This document shows, piece by piece, positions 6,094 through 6,127 of a stretch of DNA of 6,127 nt. The stretch comes from Bacteroidaceae bacterium (GTDB lineage: Bacteria; Bacteroidota; Bacteroidia; Bacteroidales; Bacteroidaceae). The position numbers and the translations under genes are program-made. The stretch lies in NCBI GenBank assembly GCA_023227685.1, contig JALNVG010000148.1, forward strand, positions 1 to 6,127. The letters are read 5' to 3'. The first letter of the stretch is position 1. Every line of letters begins with the position of its first letter. The notes beneath the pieces are model-generated. The model searched no databases and was not told the origin of the DNA. It was given only the letters and a program-made list of their open reading frames with translations.

Positions 6094-6127
6094 TAAATTT
6101 GAATCAGATAAGATTTTATAGGAACAA
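6094..6127. other. AT-rich end of window after asnA
   Basis: These 34 bases follow the asnA stop. They contain no hairpin followed by a T-run and no start codon that can be tied to a gene. A TAGGAACAA at the very end could be the ribosome-binding region of a following + strand gene, but nothing in the window tests this. Confidence 0.3.

Overview
The window looks like an ordinary core-genome segment of a Bacteroidales bacterium, probably Bacteroides or a close relative. It is AT-rich. Four exact matches to the Bacteroidetes -7 promoter element (TAnnTTTG) sit just upstream of gene starts, there are no strong Shine-Dalgarno sequences, and the tRNA does not encode its CCA end. The protein families also fit this group. 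I see no mobile element, CRISPR array, phage gene or defence system.

Left half, + strand (1-3910). The window opens inside a membrane transporter gene; only its C-terminal part is present, and it resembles the bile acid:sodium symporter (BASS) superfamily. Next is a complete 181-residue HD-domain phosphohydrolase-like protein of unknown substrate. It is followed by a roughly 900-residue LptD-like outer-membrane protein that would insert lipopolysaccharide into the outer leaflet. The HD and lptD genes each have their own TAnnTTTG element, so they need not form one operon.

Right half (3911-6127). A HAD-superfamily phosphatase/phosphomutase gene lies on the - strand, convergent with lptD. Upstream of it on the same strand is a tRNA-Arg gene with anticodon CCG, and a nested inverted repeat fills most of the gap between them. 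The tRNA has a good -7 element; the HAD gene has no recognisable one. Diverging on the + strand is a complete asnA (ammonia-dependent asparagine synthetase), with a clear promoter and a 15-bp dyad upstream. The last 34 bases hold no recognisable gene.

The genes do not form an obvious single pathway: envelope biogenesis (lptD), amino-acid synthesis (asnA), translation (tRNA-Arg) and two hydrolases lie side by side. The points most worth a second look are the lptD start codon, its exact four-cysteine pattern, the structured repeat after the tRNA, and the dyad before asnA. I did not find evidence for a new biological system.
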